Shown here: positions 43,212-52,250 of the stretch, one piece after another
Layout: each line of letters starts with the position of its first letter
How positions within the stretch are numbered: position 1 is the stretch's first letter
Origin: Saccharofermentans sp.
Lineage (GTDB): Bacteria > Bacillota > Clostridia > Saccharofermentanales > Saccharofermentanaceae
DNA length: 64,000 bases
Reading direction: 5' to 3'
NCBI GenBank assembly: GCA_024684815.1
Contig: JAIKWL010000046.1
Span: forward strand, 1-64,000
Notes under the pieces: generated by a model
Seen by the model: the letters and a program-made list of their open reading frames with translations, nothing else
Told to the model about the DNA's origin: nothing
Databases searched by the model: none
Position numbers and translations under genes: made by a program

Positions 43212-43508
43212 ATGTCCACATTAGAATCTGCGATAGCTTTTTCACTTATCCTGATAGTCCTGGCATTCATGATTACAGCGCCGGAATCTATTGCCCTGGA
43301 CAGTTTCGAATGTGCAAAGGACGGAGGCAACGAATTGTTTTACATGGAACAGGATAAAGGCGTTGCTGATACGAACTATGTTCACGGGGTGTCCTGCTAT
43401 GACACTTCACCTGAAAGACTGTGCACCTTCCTGACGGGAATATCCGACAATTTCAGGCTCATATACGGTTCGGTCTTTGAACTTGCAAAGGAGGAAACCG
43501 ATGGATAA
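43212..43508 (+). CDS. Small TadE-like envelope protein
   Basis: The 98-residue protein has a hydrophobic N-terminal segment TLESAIAFSLILIVLAFM with a glutamate near the start of the helix, as in pseudopilins and TadE proteins, and a short polar domain. The motif LESAIAF is shared with the third gene of this operon. SD TTAGGAGGTG is strong. It overlaps the next gene by eight bases. It could be a minor pilin-like subunit. A classical prepilin leader is almost absent (only Met-Ser-Thr before the helix). Confidence 0.72.
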   Translation: MSTLESAIAFSLILIVLAFMITAPESIALDSFECAKDGGNELFYMEQDKGVADTNYVHGVSCYDTSPERLCTFLTGISDNFRLIYGSVFELAKEETDG

Positions 43509-44862
43509 GTTCTATAAACACAATAAGACTAAGCACGGAGCTGCCTCTGTCTTTCTTGCGATCATAATGTCGGCTGTAATATTTATTGAGTGTACGTTTG
43601 TGATCTTTGTATGGAACCTTGATTATGCTTTGAGCGTAAATACGGCGCTCAAGTCACAGGTCGATACGATCCTTTGTGACTATAACAGGCTGCTCTTTGA
43701 TGTTTACGGCATATATGCGTTTACTCTTGACGGCGTGGATGACTATTGCTTCAGGAAAGCATTGGAGATCAACGGGCTCGAATCAAAGGCTGAAGTGTAT
43801 ATTACAGATTCCTCAAAGTTTACGACAGAAGATCTCAGGAAAGCGATCAATTCATACTACTGGTACAGAGGCAGCGGCATAGCCTTCAAAAAACTGGTTG
43901 AAGGATATGCAGATCTGATACGTGAGATCGATGAGAAAGGCTACTTAAACAAGATCGGACAATTCATGCAAAGCCCTGCCGCTGAATATGTGTCAAAGCT
44001 GATCAAGGGTTCGGATTCTGCTTCCGACTGGATAGAAAAGGCCGGAGATCTGTTAAACGCCGGTGACCTTATAAAAGAGGCTGCCGATATCGATTCACTT
44101 ATGGACGATTACAAGGATTCGGTCAAAGATCTTGAGTTCGATATAGATATCGATATAGCAGAGTGGAACGGACTGCTATCTACACTGACAAGGCTTGAGA
44201 ATGCTTTTGATGTTGTGTCTGATTCTCCGGATGCTCTTGCTGAGAAGTGTTTCATATCTCATTATTGCGCATATAACTTTGACTGCTGTATCTCCCCGAA
44301 AGGAGATGCTTCAATAAACGGAACGGATTTTAAGAGTATTCACGGATCGAAAAGAGCCGATTCAGAGTATATGATCACCGGGCTTGGCGATTATCCCGCA
44401 TCGCTTGAAGTAAGTGTCCTGATCGTTCATGTCCTTATCGTTGCAAATATCCTTAAAGACTACGCGAATGAAGAGATAAGAAATACGATCAGTGTTATCG
44501 CGGAAGTGATATCGGCCATAATCCTTGCAGTAAGCGAAGGCACTGTTGATATAGACCCGAGGCTGATCGCGGCAGGAATAACACTTTATGTTGCGATGGT
44601 ACAGTCGATAAATGATTACCTGTGTATCGCCAGAGGTGAACGCGCGGTCATCTTCGAATACGATAACACCAGGATAGTTACATACAGTTACAGGGATTTC
44701 CTTTATCTTTTCTGTCTTTGCACAAAAGAAGACAAGCTTATTGAAAGGTGTTATGAAGTCATTGAACGGGACTTCGGAGATCTTTACAAGGGAATAAGCC
44801 TTGAAGCCGTATATAAGAGCCAGACATATTCAGTTACGAAATCCTATCAGCTTTACGAGTGA
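43501..44862 (+). CDS. Pilus-associated envelope protein, DUF5702-like
   Basis: In this 453-residue protein a basic N-terminus (HNKTKHGAASVFLAIIM) leads into one membrane helix (about 15-38). A long helical extracytoplasmic region follows, then two hydrophobic segments (about 300-325 and 335-370) and a C-terminal alpha/beta part. The N-terminal G-A-A-S-V-F pattern is like TadE/TadG-type proteins with an altered glutamate. DUF5702 proteins are found in Clostridia Tad-like clusters. SD AGGAGG, ATG inside the upstream gene's end. No ATPase or TadB/C-type platform gene is in the window. Confidence 0.65.
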   Translation: MDKFYKHNKTKHGAASVFLAIIMSAVIFIECTFVIFVWNLDYALSVNTALKSQVDTILCDYNRLLFDVYGIYAFTLDGVDDYCFRKALEINGLESKAEVYITDSSKFTTEDLRKAINSYYWYRGSGIAFKKLVEGYADLIREIDEKGYLNKIGQFMQSPAAEYVSKLIKGSDSASDWIEKAGDLLNAGDLIKEAADIDSLMDDYKDSVKDLEFDIDIDIAEWNGLLSTLTRLENAFDVVSDSPDALAEKCFISHYCAYNFDCCISPKGDASINGTDFKSIHGSKRADSEYMITGLGDYPASLEVSVLIVHVLIVANILKDYANEEIRNTISVIAEVISAIILAVSEGTVDIDPRLIAAGITLYVAMVQSINDYLCIARGERAVIFEYDNTRIVTYSYRDFLYLFCLCTKEDKLIERCYEVIERDFGDLYKGISLEAVYKSQTYSVTKSYQLYE

Positions 44863-44878
44863 TCTTCAGGAGAAACGT

Positions 44879-45898
44879 ATGAAAAAGATCGGAAATAACA
44901 AGCGCGGTCAGGTTGCTTTGGAATCGGCTATAGCCTTTACGATCACACTTGTCTTTTTGGCATCGATAATAAGCGCCATAGATCTCTACCGCACTGATAT
45001 CCTAATGCGGAGGTCATGTGAGGAGACGGCTGAGAAGATGTCTCTGCTGTATCCTGTCTCGGTTCCTTCGGCAGATCTTCTGTCAGCTGCAGTAAATGCG
45101 TTCCCTGATATCGGGATAGGCGATACAAAAGGTGCAGCGGTGATCTCAAAGGTTGTCTCTGTCGCCACGGGTATAGATGATGCCACAGGACATACCATAA
45201 AAGAGCTCATTCTTCAGGGAGTGTTCTCTCATACCATGGAAGAGCAGATAAGGAACGGATATATAGACAGAAACGGCGGATCAGATTTCTTTATGCCTAA
45301 GGATATAGAGGTGTTTTTCGCTATAAATGATTCACATCACATAATCGAAGTGACGACTGAATATACTGTGGTGACAATTGCAGGAAATGTGTCAAGGAGC
45401 ATTTATTCGGTCATTCCGTTATATGGTGATCCGGTATTGATGCTTCAGGGCAAGACAGAAGAAGGAACAGAGAAAAAAGAGGAAAGCATCTGGTCATTAA
45501 GCAATTTCGACAGGGGAGATGCTTTCAGAGAGTTATACGGGGCCAATATGCCGAAGACCTTTCCGGTTATCGATTCGGTCAAAGGCGGCGAGATAACGGC
45601 CATAAGGAGTATTGATCTTACATCGCCATACTATCAGGATATGTCAAATATCGAAAAGAAACTAAAAGAGGATATTCTGTCACTAAGCAAATTCGAGCCA
45701 CAGACAAAAGTAATAAACGGTCAGACTTACAGCGTTGATCACATAGAATCCAGACATCTTACTGTCGTAATACCCGAAAATTCCGGACCGCTTGCCAAAG
45801 AATATGTGGAGGGGCTCAAGGGGTATGCCTTTATACAGGGTGTTATACTTGAGATCAGTGAATACGGGACTTCCGCCAGGTATTCGGAGGACGGGTGA
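44879..45898 (+). CDS. TadE/TadG-like pilus assembly protein
   Basis: The 339-residue protein starts with NNKRGQVALESAIAFTITLVFLAS. The RGQ-xx-LE pattern with Glu five residues into the hydrophobic helix is the TadE/pseudopilin signature, and Gly-Gln is a plausible prepilin peptidase site. The remaining 300 residues are extracytoplasmic, with no cysteine pairs of note. AGGAG precedes the ATG. It is the third gene of the operon; the shared LESAIAF motif with the first protein suggests a common origin or processing. Confidence 0.72.
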   Translation: MKKIGNNKRGQVALESAIAFTITLVFLASIISAIDLYRTDILMRRSCEETAEKMSLLYPVSVPSADLLSAAVNAFPDIGIGDTKGAAVISKVVSVATGIDDATGHTIKELILQGVFSHTMEEQIRNGYIDRNGGSDFFMPKDIEVFFAINDSHHIIEVTTEYTVVTIAGNVSRSIYSVIPLYGDPVLMLQGKTEEGTEKKEESIWSLSNFDRGDAFRELYGANMPKTFPVIDSVKGGEITAIRSIDLTSPYYQDMSNIEKKLKEDILSLSKFEPQTKVINGQTYSVDHIESRHLTVVIPENSGPLAKEYVEGLKGYAFIQGVILEISEYGTSARYSEDG

Positions 45899-45917
45899 TA
45901 TCTGAAAAATCCCTTTA

Positions 45918-45946
45918 TTGTATTAAAATTAAAGATGCGTTATTAT
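45918..45946 (+). promoter_or_regulatory. Promoter before the small membrane protein and yerC-like gene
   Basis: TTGTAT (45918-45923) and TATTAT (45941-45946) are 17 bases apart. It could drive the genes to secA. Confidence 0.55.
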
Positions 45947-45973
45947 GTATGGGTATGTTTGGAGGTATGAGAA

Positions 45974-46207
45974 TTGAGACATTCTAACAGCGTAAGACGC
46001 CCGAGTCTGGCAAATTCTAAGATTAATACAGATAAAACGGCATCGCTTTCCATTGGTGATTCTTTGAGAAAGGCTAAGACCAACTTGATATTCTCAAGAA
46101 TGCTCATAGCCATTCTTATTGTACTTGCTGTTACTGTTGCTTTTGTAGCGGTTTATCTGGGATACGCTAAACCGATCTGGGATTATCTTACGGAAGCAGT
46201 AACTTGA
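45974..46207 (+). CDS. Small single-helix membrane protein
   Basis: The 77-residue protein has a basic, Ser/Asn-rich cytosolic part (about 1-40), then one membrane helix (MLIAILIVLAVTVAFVAVYLG) and a short outside tail. No family recognised. The best start is TTG at 45974, with GGAGG nine bases upstream; an ATG at 45966 is in another frame. It sits between the pilus-like operon and the TrpR-like gene with a promoter ahead of it. Confidence 0.6.
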   Translation: MRHSNSVRRPSLANSKINTDKTASLSIGDSLRKAKTNLIFSRMLIAILIVLAVTVAFVAVYLGYAKPIWDYLTEAVT

Positions 46208-46228
46208 TATCGGGTAAAAGGTGACAGG

Positions 46229-46654
46229 ATGGACGGTATTAAAGATACACACTTTACTGAAAGTGAACTGGAGGAATTGACCGATCTTTATAATGCTATG
46301 CTGACCATGAGAGACAGCAGTGAGATGCATAAGTTCTTTGTGGATCTCTGTTCGATAAACGAACTGCACTCATTTCTTCACCGTTGGCAGATAGTAAGAA
46401 GGATCGAGCAGGGCAAGAGTTACGAAGAGATCATCAAAGAGATCTCACCGGCAGATGATCCGGGCGATAACAAGTCAGAGACAGGAAAGAAATCAACCGG
46501 CAGAGTGCGTGGCAAGGCCAGATCTTCTACGAAGGTAAGTTCCACGACGATTTCAAGAGTCAAGAACTGTTACGTTAATCCTGATGGAGGATACAGAACA
46601 GCGCTTAACAGGCTTAAGGAAGCTTCCGGAGAAAATAAAGAAGAGAACAAATAA
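46229..46654 (+). CDS. TrpR/YerC-family regulator with an insertion in the helix-turn-helix
   Basis: The 141-residue protein matches YerC/YecD proteins (TrpR-like fold) in the N-terminal half (MHKFFVDLCSINELHSFLHRWQIVRRIEQGKSYEEI) and again at TTISRVKNCYVNPDGGYRTALNRL. In YerC the two stretches are joined by a short turn within the DNA-binding motif. Here about 28 residues rich in Lys, Arg, Ser, Thr, Gly and Asp (about residues 76-103) lie between them. The reading frame is open and codon use is unremarkable, so it is a real insert. DNA binding may be changed or strengthened by the basic loop. secA follows after 15 bases. Confidence 0.82.
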   Translation: MDGIKDTHFTESELEELTDLYNAMLTMRDSSEMHKFFVDLCSINELHSFLHRWQIVRRIEQGKSYEEIIKEISPADDPGDNKSETGKKSTGRVRGKARSSTKVSSTTISRVKNCYVNPDGGYRTALNRLKEASGENKEENK

Positions 46655-46669
46655 AGGTAAAGGAACAAC

Positions 46670-49468
46670 ATGGGATTAATTGAAAGTATTTTCGGCACAC
46701 ACAGCGATCACGAACTTAAGAGGATCAAGCCTCTGGTAGACAAGGTATTCTCTTATGAGGAAGAGTATTCCAAGTTATCTGACCATGATCTGGCAGCTAA
46801 GACTGATGCGTTCAGAAAGAGATATCAGGATGGTGAATCCCTGGATTCACTGCTCCCTGAAGCGTTTGCTACCGTAAGAGAGGCTTCCTGGAGAGTCCTC
46901 AAGATGAAGCCTTACAGAGTACAGGTCATAGGCGGAATCATTCTTCACCAGGGCCGAATCGCGGAGATGAAGACGGGTGAAGGTAAGACCCTTGTGGCTA
47001 CGATGCCTGTATACCTCAATGCTCTCACCGGTAAAGGTGTTCATGTCGTTACGGTAAACGATTACCTCGCAAAGCGTGACTCCGAGTGGATGGGCAAGAT
47101 CTATAAATATCTCAATATGAGCGTCGGCCTTATTATTCACGATATCCCTATGAAGGACCGTAAGGACATGTATTCGAGAGATATCGTTTACGGAACCAAT
47201 AACGAGTTCGGTTTCGATTATCTCCGTGACAACATGGTGGTCCAGAAAGAGCAGATTGCCCAGAGAGATCTTAACTATGCCATCGTCGACGAGGTCGACT
47301 CGATCCTTATCGATGAGGCAAGAACACCTCTCATCATTTCAGGCAGAGGCACGGAGTCTTCCGATCTTTACAAGAAAGCCGATACTTTCGTTAAGACACT
47401 GAAGCAGTATACGGTTATCGAGACGGATGACAAAGTCGATATGGATGAGCTTGTAGGAGATGCCGATTATGTTACGGACGAGAAGGCAAAGACTTCAGTC
47501 CTTACCGCAAACGGTATTGCAAAAGCAGAGAAGTTCTTTAATATCGAGAACCTTTCAGATCCTGACAACTTTGACCTTCAGCACTATATTAACAATGCTC
47601 TGAAAGCTAACGGTAATTTCAAAAAGGACCAGCAGTACATCGTTCAGGACGGCGAAGTCGTTATCGTAGATGACTTTACGGGAAGACTTATGCCGGGAAG
47701 ACGTTACAGTGACGGTCTCCATCAGGCTATCGAGGCAAAAGAGAACGTTAAGGTCGCAAACGAGAATAAGACTCTTGCAACCATTACATTCCAGAATTTC
47801 TTCCGTATGTACACAAAGCTTTCGGGCATGACCGGTACGGCTTATACGGAAGAAGCTGAATTCAGACAGATCTATAATCTTGATGTTATCCAGATTCCTA
47901 CAAACAACCCTGTTATCAGGATCGATGAGAATGACGGCGTATTTAAGACAGAGAACGGTAAGTATGCGGCAATCCTTAAGACTGTTAAGGAAGCCAACGA
48001 CAAAGGCCAGCCTGTTCTTGTAGGTACGGTAAGCGTTGATAAATCCGAGCTCCTTTCAAGGATCTTCACCAAATACGGCATCAAGCATAACGTTTTGAAC
48101 GCCAAGAACCATATGAGAGAAGCCGAGATCATTGCCCAGGCAGGACGTAAGGGTTCAGTTACGATCGCTACAAACATGGCGGGCCGTGGTACCGATATCC
48201 TGTTAGGCGGTAATGCCGAATATATGGCTCTCCAGGAAATGAGAAGATTAGGCTATACCGATGATCTTGTTGATGCGGCAAACAGCTATTACGAGACTGA
48301 AGACGAGCTTATTATCGAAGCAAGGGAAAGATTCAGGGCTTTAGTCGATAAGTATAAGCAGGAGTTCGAAGTCGAAGCTAATGAGGTCAGAGAACTCGGC
48401 GGACTTTTCGTTATCGGTACCGAGCGTCATGAATCAAGACGAATCGATAACCAGCTTAAGGGTAGAAGCGGACGTCAGGGTGACCCCGGAAGATCCAAGT
48501 TCTTCCTGTCTTTGGAAGATGACCTTTTGAGGATCTTCGGAGGTGACAGAGTATCCGCTATTTATGAAGGTCTTGGTATCGAAGATGATATGGAACTTCA
48601 GGTCAGATCTCTTACCAAGGTTATCGACAGTTCGCAGAAGAAGCTCGAAGCAATGCACTTCTCGGCACGTAAGAGCGTCCTCGAATACGACGACGTCAAC
48701 AACGTTCAGAGAACTATCACATACGACCAGAGAAGACAGGTCATCATGGGTGAAGACGTACACGGCATCTATCTGCAGATGATCGAGCGTGTAGCTTCCA
48801 GAGTCTGCAATCAGTTTGCATTAGACGGTGTTATCACTACAACTGAAAGATATTCATTGGGCAGAATGCTCGAAGATATCTTCGGTCAGCTTCCTTCAGT
48901 GCTCCTTGTCCAGAATATCGAAAAGAATATTCCCGAATGTGACGAGCTTGCGGCAATGATCACAGATGAAGCTAAAGAGCTTATCGCAAAGAAAGAAGAG
49001 GAGATCTCTACCGAGATATTCCGTGACGTTGAGCGTCAGATCCTGCTTCGAACAGTAGACCTTAAGTGGATGGATCATATCGATGCTTTAGACCAGCTCT
49101 CAAGTTCGATCAGAATGAGAAGTATCGGTCAGCACGATCCTGTTGTCGAGTATAAGCTCGAAGGTTCTGCAATGTTCGAAGAGATGAATGAGAGCATCCA
49201 GAACGATGCCGTTAAGTTCATAATGAGAGCAAATTTCACTCCTGAGACTCATATCGAAGCAAAACCTCAGGTAAGAGAGATGTCCGAGAATCACGCTCAG
49301 GCTCCGCAGGTTACACCCAAATCGGCCTCTAAGCCGATCGAAGGTTCTTCAGGTGATAATTCTCCCAGGACACCTGCAAAGCGCGATCCCAAGAAGGTCG
49401 GACCTAATGACCCGTGCCCTTGCGGTTCCGGCAAGAAGTACAAGAACTGCTGCGGAAAGCGCAATTAA
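46670..49468 (+). CDS. secA: Preprotein translocase ATPase SecA
   Basis: SecA drives export of unfolded preproteins through SecYEG. The 932-residue protein has Walker A MKTGEGKT (Lys106), DEVDSILIDEARTPLIISG, IATNMAGRGTDI, GRSGRQGDPG, and the helical scaffold and wing domains. It ends in a SEC-C zinc motif ([16 protein letters not shown]). It is somewhat longer than B. subtilis SecA because of a loop in the nucleotide-binding region (ESSDLYKKADTFVKTLKQY) and a Pro/Ser linker before SEC-C. SD AAGGAA. No secA2 or accessory Sec genes are nearby. Confidence 0.97.
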   Translation: MGLIESIFGTHSDHELKRIKPLVDKVFSYEEEYSKLSDHDLAAKTDAFRKRYQDGESLDSLLPEAFATVREASWRVLKMKPYRVQVIGGIILHQGRIAEMKTGEGKTLVATMPVYLNALTGKGVHVVTVNDYLAKRDSEWMGKIYKYLNMSVGLIIHDIPMKDRKDMYSRDIVYGTNNEFGFDYLRDNMVVQKEQIAQRDLNYAIVDEVDSILIDEARTPLIISGRGTESSDLYKKADTFVKTLKQYTVIETDDKVDMDELVGDADYVTDEKAKTSVLTANGIAKAEKFFNIENLSDPDNFDLQHYINNALKANGNFKKDQQYIVQDGEVVIVDDFTGRLMPGRRYSDGLHQAIEAKENVKVANENKTLATITFQNFFRMYTKLSGMTGTAYTEEAEFRQIYNLDVIQIPTNNPVIRIDENDGVFKTENGKYAAILKTVKEANDKGQPVLVGTVSVDKSELLSRIFTKYGIKHNVLNAKNHMREAEIIAQAGRKGSVTIATNMAGRGTDILLGGNAEYMALQEMRRLGYTDDLVDAANSYYETEDELIIEARERFRALVDKYKQEFEVEANEVRELGGLFVIGTERHESRRIDNQLKGRSGRQGDPGRSKFFLSLEDDLLRIFGGDRVSAIYEGLGIEDDMELQVRSLTKVIDSSQKKLEAMHFSARKSVLEYDDVNNVQRTITYDQRRQVIMGEDVHGIYLQMIERVASRVCNQFALDGVITTTERYSLGRMLEDIFGQLPSVLLVQNIEKNIPECDELAAMITDEAKELIAKKEEEISTEIFRDVERQILLRTVDLKWMDHIDALDQLSSSIRMRSIGQHDPVVEYKLEGSAMFEEMNESIQNDAVKFIMRANFTPETHIEAKPQVREMSENHAQAPQVTPKSASKPIEGSSGDNSPRTPAKRDPKKVGPNDPCPCGSGKKYKNCCGKRN

Positions 49469-49493
49469 AGGTTAATTAACAAGCTTTATTAGT

Positions 49494-49526
49494 AAAACTG
49501 CCTCAAACGGGGCAGTTTTTCTTTTG
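49494..49526 (+). terminator. Terminator of secA
   Basis: AAAACTGCC (49494-49502) pairs perfectly with GGCAGTTTT (49511-49519) around an eight-base loop and runs into TCTTTT. Confidence 0.93.
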
Positions 49527-49530
49527 CAAC

Positions 49531-49551
49531 TGAACAATCTACCGTTGTTCA
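49531..49551. repeat. Inverted repeat TGAACAA-N7-TTGTTCA, possible operator
   Basis: Perfect seven-base arms lie just upstream of the extended -10 of the surface-protein gene. No T-run follows, so it is not a terminator. Arm spacing of 14 bases centre to centre suits a dimeric regulator. Confidence 0.5.
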
Positions 49552-49568
49552 AATTTGTTTTACGTTTT

Positions 49569-49577
49569 TGATAAAAT
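49569..49577 (+). promoter_or_regulatory. Extended -10 TGATAAAAT
   Basis: TG-A-TAAAAT lies 32 bases before the start codon at 49610. A conventional -35 is lacking; the inverted repeat occupies that region. Confidence 0.5.
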
Positions 49578-49609
49578 TAATTATCTTTTTAAAAAAGGGG
49601 GAAAGTTAG

Positions 49610-51247
49610 ATGAGATTTAAGAAACTAATGGCGGCTGCATTGACTGCGGGAATGATGCTGTCATTTATTCCTTCTGCATCTATGGCGGATTCGTCCGGCT
49701 GGAAAGAGGATGAATGGGGATGGAAATATTACACTTCAGACAGTGAATATTACATCGACACCTGGAAGGAAATAGACGGCAACTGGTACTATTTCTATGA
49801 AGACGGTTACGTTCTTGTTGATACCTTTGCCTGGATTGACGGTGATATGTATCATTTCGATGCAAAAGGGCATATGGACAAGAATAAGTGGATCCCGTGC
49901 CGGTATTTCATAACAGGTTACAATGACGAAGGTCACCCGATCTACGATAAATCACGTTCGCAGTGGCGTTATGTCGGAGCCAACGGAAAGGTATATTCCG
50001 GCTGGAAAAAGATCAATGGCAGCTGGTATTTTTTCGGAGATGAAAAGACCGGTTCCGTTTATAACGATTACGGCATCATGGCTACCGGACAGCCGTATTT
50101 CGTAGATAACGGCAAGCAAGAACGTTTTGAGTACTATTTTGCTGACAATGGCAAGATGGTCACTAATAGTTGGGTTCAGAATCAGTATGGCAGTTGGGGT
50201 TTTTACGGTTCCGACGGCCGTGCATATAAAGGCTGGCATAAGATCAGCAATAAATGGTATTTCTTTGATTATTTTTATGCGATGAAGACAGGTATCCTTT
50301 TCGATTGGGAGAATGATGGATCTGTATGGTTCCTTGATCCGTCAGGTGCATTGAACACAACACCGGGCTGGCATAAGGATCCTTCTACTGGTTTTTATTG
50401 CTATCTTAAATCCGGCGGTAAGGGATATCAGTCAGAGTGGCTTAAAGTCGGTGAAAAATGGTATTATTTCGACCATTTCGGACAGATGGTATCCGGCTGC
50501 AAGAATGTTCTAATCAATGATAAGCTCTACGACTTTGATACTAACGGCGTATGTTCTAATCCGGATTCCGGAAGGACGGTAAAAGGCTGGCAGCAGATAT
50601 CGGTCTTATACATGGATGGTCCCGTTACCCGTTGGGCATATGCAGATAGTAAGGGTGAACTCTACCGCGACAAATGGCTTACCCAGGGCAGCTCCACCTA
50701 CTATTTCGATGAACAGGGGCATATGGTCTCTGATTATGATGGCTTCCCTCTTGAGGGTAAGCTCTATAAGGCCGATGCTTCCGGAAGAGTTACTCAATAT
50801 GGCAAGGATAAGGCCGGCTGGGTAGAATTAGATTCTGGATGGGCCTATATAGGTTCCGACGGAAAATACTATACAGGCTGGAAGAAGATCAACGGAAACT
50901 GGTACTATTTTAGTGAATGGGACGGTAGTACGTATCCAAACAATTTCTGGTCAATGTATGATGATCCGAACATACAGTACTTTTTTGACGAGGATTGCAA
51001 GATGGTAACCGGCTGGTTCCAGTACTGGGATCAATGGTTCTATGCAAAACCGGACGGCCGCGTTGCAGAGGGTGAGTGGCTGAAGTACAGGGGTTCCTGG
51101 TATTATTTCGCAGATGGATTTGCTAGTATGTCAACTGCTTATAACTATGTAATCAACGGCAGAGGATATAATTTTGATGAGAACGGCAAGTGTTTGAATC
51201 CTGATGATCCTTGTGTTGTAATTGTCGATGATACCGTTTATGAATGA
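49610..51247 (+). CDS. Secreted protein made of choline-binding-type repeats
   Basis: The 545-residue protein has a typical signal peptide (KKLMAAALTAGMMLSFIPSASMA, likely cut after ASMA). The whole mature part then consists of degenerate aromatic repeats (WYYFYEDG, GWKKINGSWYFFGDE, YYFDHFGQMVSG, SSTYYFDEQGHM types) of 20-40 residues. No catalytic domain is present, so it is a wall-binding or structural surface protein. Repeats are more diverged than in the protein at 39907. SD AAAAAGGGGG is of the G-run kind seen before the zinc-ribbon and PH genes. It has its own promoter and terminator. Confidence 0.85.
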   Translation: MRFKKLMAAALTAGMMLSFIPSASMADSSGWKEDEWGWKYYTSDSEYYIDTWKEIDGNWYYFYEDGYVLVDTFAWIDGDMYHFDAKGHMDKNKWIPCRYFITGYNDEGHPIYDKSRSQWRYVGANGKVYSGWKKINGSWYFFGDEKTGSVYNDYGIMATGQPYFVDNGKQERFEYYFADNGKMVTNSWVQNQYGSWGFYGSDGRAYKGWHKISNKWYFFDYFYAMKTGILFDWENDGSVWFLDPSGALNTTPGWHKDPSTGFYCYLKSGGKGYQSEWLKVGEKWYYFDHFGQMVSGCKNVLINDKLYDFDTNGVCSNPDSGRTVKGWQQISVLYMDGPVTRWAYADSKGELYRDKWLTQGSSTYYFDEQGHMVSDYDGFPLEGKLYKADASGRVTQYGKDKAGWVELDSGWAYIGSDGKYYTGWKKINGNWYYFSEWDGSTYPNNFWSMYDDPNIQYFFDEDCKMVTGWFQYWDQWFYAKPDGRVAEGEWLKYRGSWYYFADGFASMSTAYNYVINGRGYNFDENGKCLNPDDPCVVIVDDTVYE

Positions 51248-51282
51248 ACTGAACGCTGACTTGACATGATGATTAATTGAAT

Positions 51283-51315
51283 TAAGGCTGCTTCATAGGC
51301 AGCCTTAGTTCTTTT
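51283..51315 (+). terminator. Terminator of the repeat-protein gene
   Basis: TAAGGCTGC (51283-51291) pairs perfectly with GCAGCCTTA (51299-51307) around TTCATAG, then GTTCTTTT. Confidence 0.9.
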
Positions 51316-51320
51316 ATCTA

Positions 51321-51329
51321 TGATAGAAT
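51321..51329 (+). promoter_or_regulatory. Extended -10 TGATAGAAT before punA
   Basis: TG-A-TAGAAT lies about 50 bases before the punA start; no clear -35. Confidence 0.5.
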
Positions 51330-51380
51330 AATGTCTGTGTTCGAAAACGGGAATAATACAACGATTAGAAGGAATTGCTT

Positions 51381-52226
51381 ATGATCACCGATACAGCTGA
51401 ATTTGTTAAACGTGTCGACGGCGCGGCTTCTTATATCAGAGAAGCGCTGTCAGGAAGGGAACTGCCTTCCGTATGCATAGTCCTGGGTTCGGGATTAGGC
51501 CCTTTGTCATCTATGGCTGAAGATGCCATGGAGATACCTTATAAGGATATCCCCGGTTTTCCGGTATCAACGGCTCCCGGACACAAGGGCTGCCTTTTGG
51601 CAGGGACTCTGTCAGGCCGCCCCGTTTTCATGATGAACGGAAGATTTCACTACTATGAAGGATATCCGATGGAGACCGTTACTTTCTATGTGAGAGTAAT
51701 GGGAAGGCTCGGAGTAAAGGCTCTCTTCCTTACCAATGCATCAGGCGGTATCAACCCTGATTATAAAGTTCCTGAGCTTGTCGCCATCACTGATCATCTT
51801 TCATTTAATGCCGAACCTGTTTTAAGAGGTCCGAATATCACGGAATTCGGTACGAGATTTCCCGATCAGTGCCATGTATACGATCCCGGACTTACTGACC
51901 TTCTCGTTAACTGCGCAAGAGATCTTAAGATAAGGATCAGCAGAGGCTTATATGCTTATTCCAAGGGTCCGCAGTATGAGACACCTGCTGAGATCAGGGC
52001 ATTAAGGATCATGGGTGCTGACTGTGTCGGCATGTCTACCGTTCCTGAAGCAATAGCTGCTTCGCATATGGGTATAAGGGTAGCCGCTATGTCTTGCATA
52101 ACCAATATGGCTGCCGGAATGACCGGAAATCCGCTCTCGGAACAGGAAGTTCTTGATAATGCGAGACTCGCATCAGATAACAGCTGTGCACTTGTAAAAG
52201 AATTTGTAAAAAGACTTGAAGTTTGA
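51381..52226 (+). CDS. punA: Purine-nucleoside phosphorylase
   Basis: The enzyme splits inosine or guanosine with phosphate to base and ribose 1-phosphate. The 281-residue protein belongs to the trimeric class: VLGSGLGPL near residue 32, APGHKG, GRFHYYEGY, NASGGIN, GPQYETPAEI, GADCVGMSTVPEAIAA and TNMAAGMTG. ATG at 51381 with AAGGAA upstream; a TTG two codons earlier is possible. ahcY follows after 24 bases, so both ends of SAH recycling to purine base and homocysteine may be made together. Confidence 0.93.
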   Translation: MITDTAEFVKRVDGAASYIREALSGRELPSVCIVLGSGLGPLSSMAEDAMEIPYKDIPGFPVSTAPGHKGCLLAGTLSGRPVFMMNGRFHYYEGYPMETVTFYVRVMGRLGVKALFLTNASGGINPDYKVPELVAITDHLSFNAEPVLRGPNITEFGTRFPDQCHVYDPGLTDLLVNCARDLKIRISRGLYAYSKGPQYETPAEIRALRIMGADCVGMSTVPEAIAASHMGIRVAAMSCITNMAAGMTGNPLSEQEVLDNARLASDNSCALVKEFVKRLEV

Positions 52227-52250
52227 GTAGTTTAGGAAGAGGTATTTTAG

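Noticed and set aside
51248..52250. SAH or SAM riboswitch ahead of punA-ahcY
   Set aside because: The leader holds only a terminator of the previous gene and a -10 element; no riboswitch fold is recognisable.
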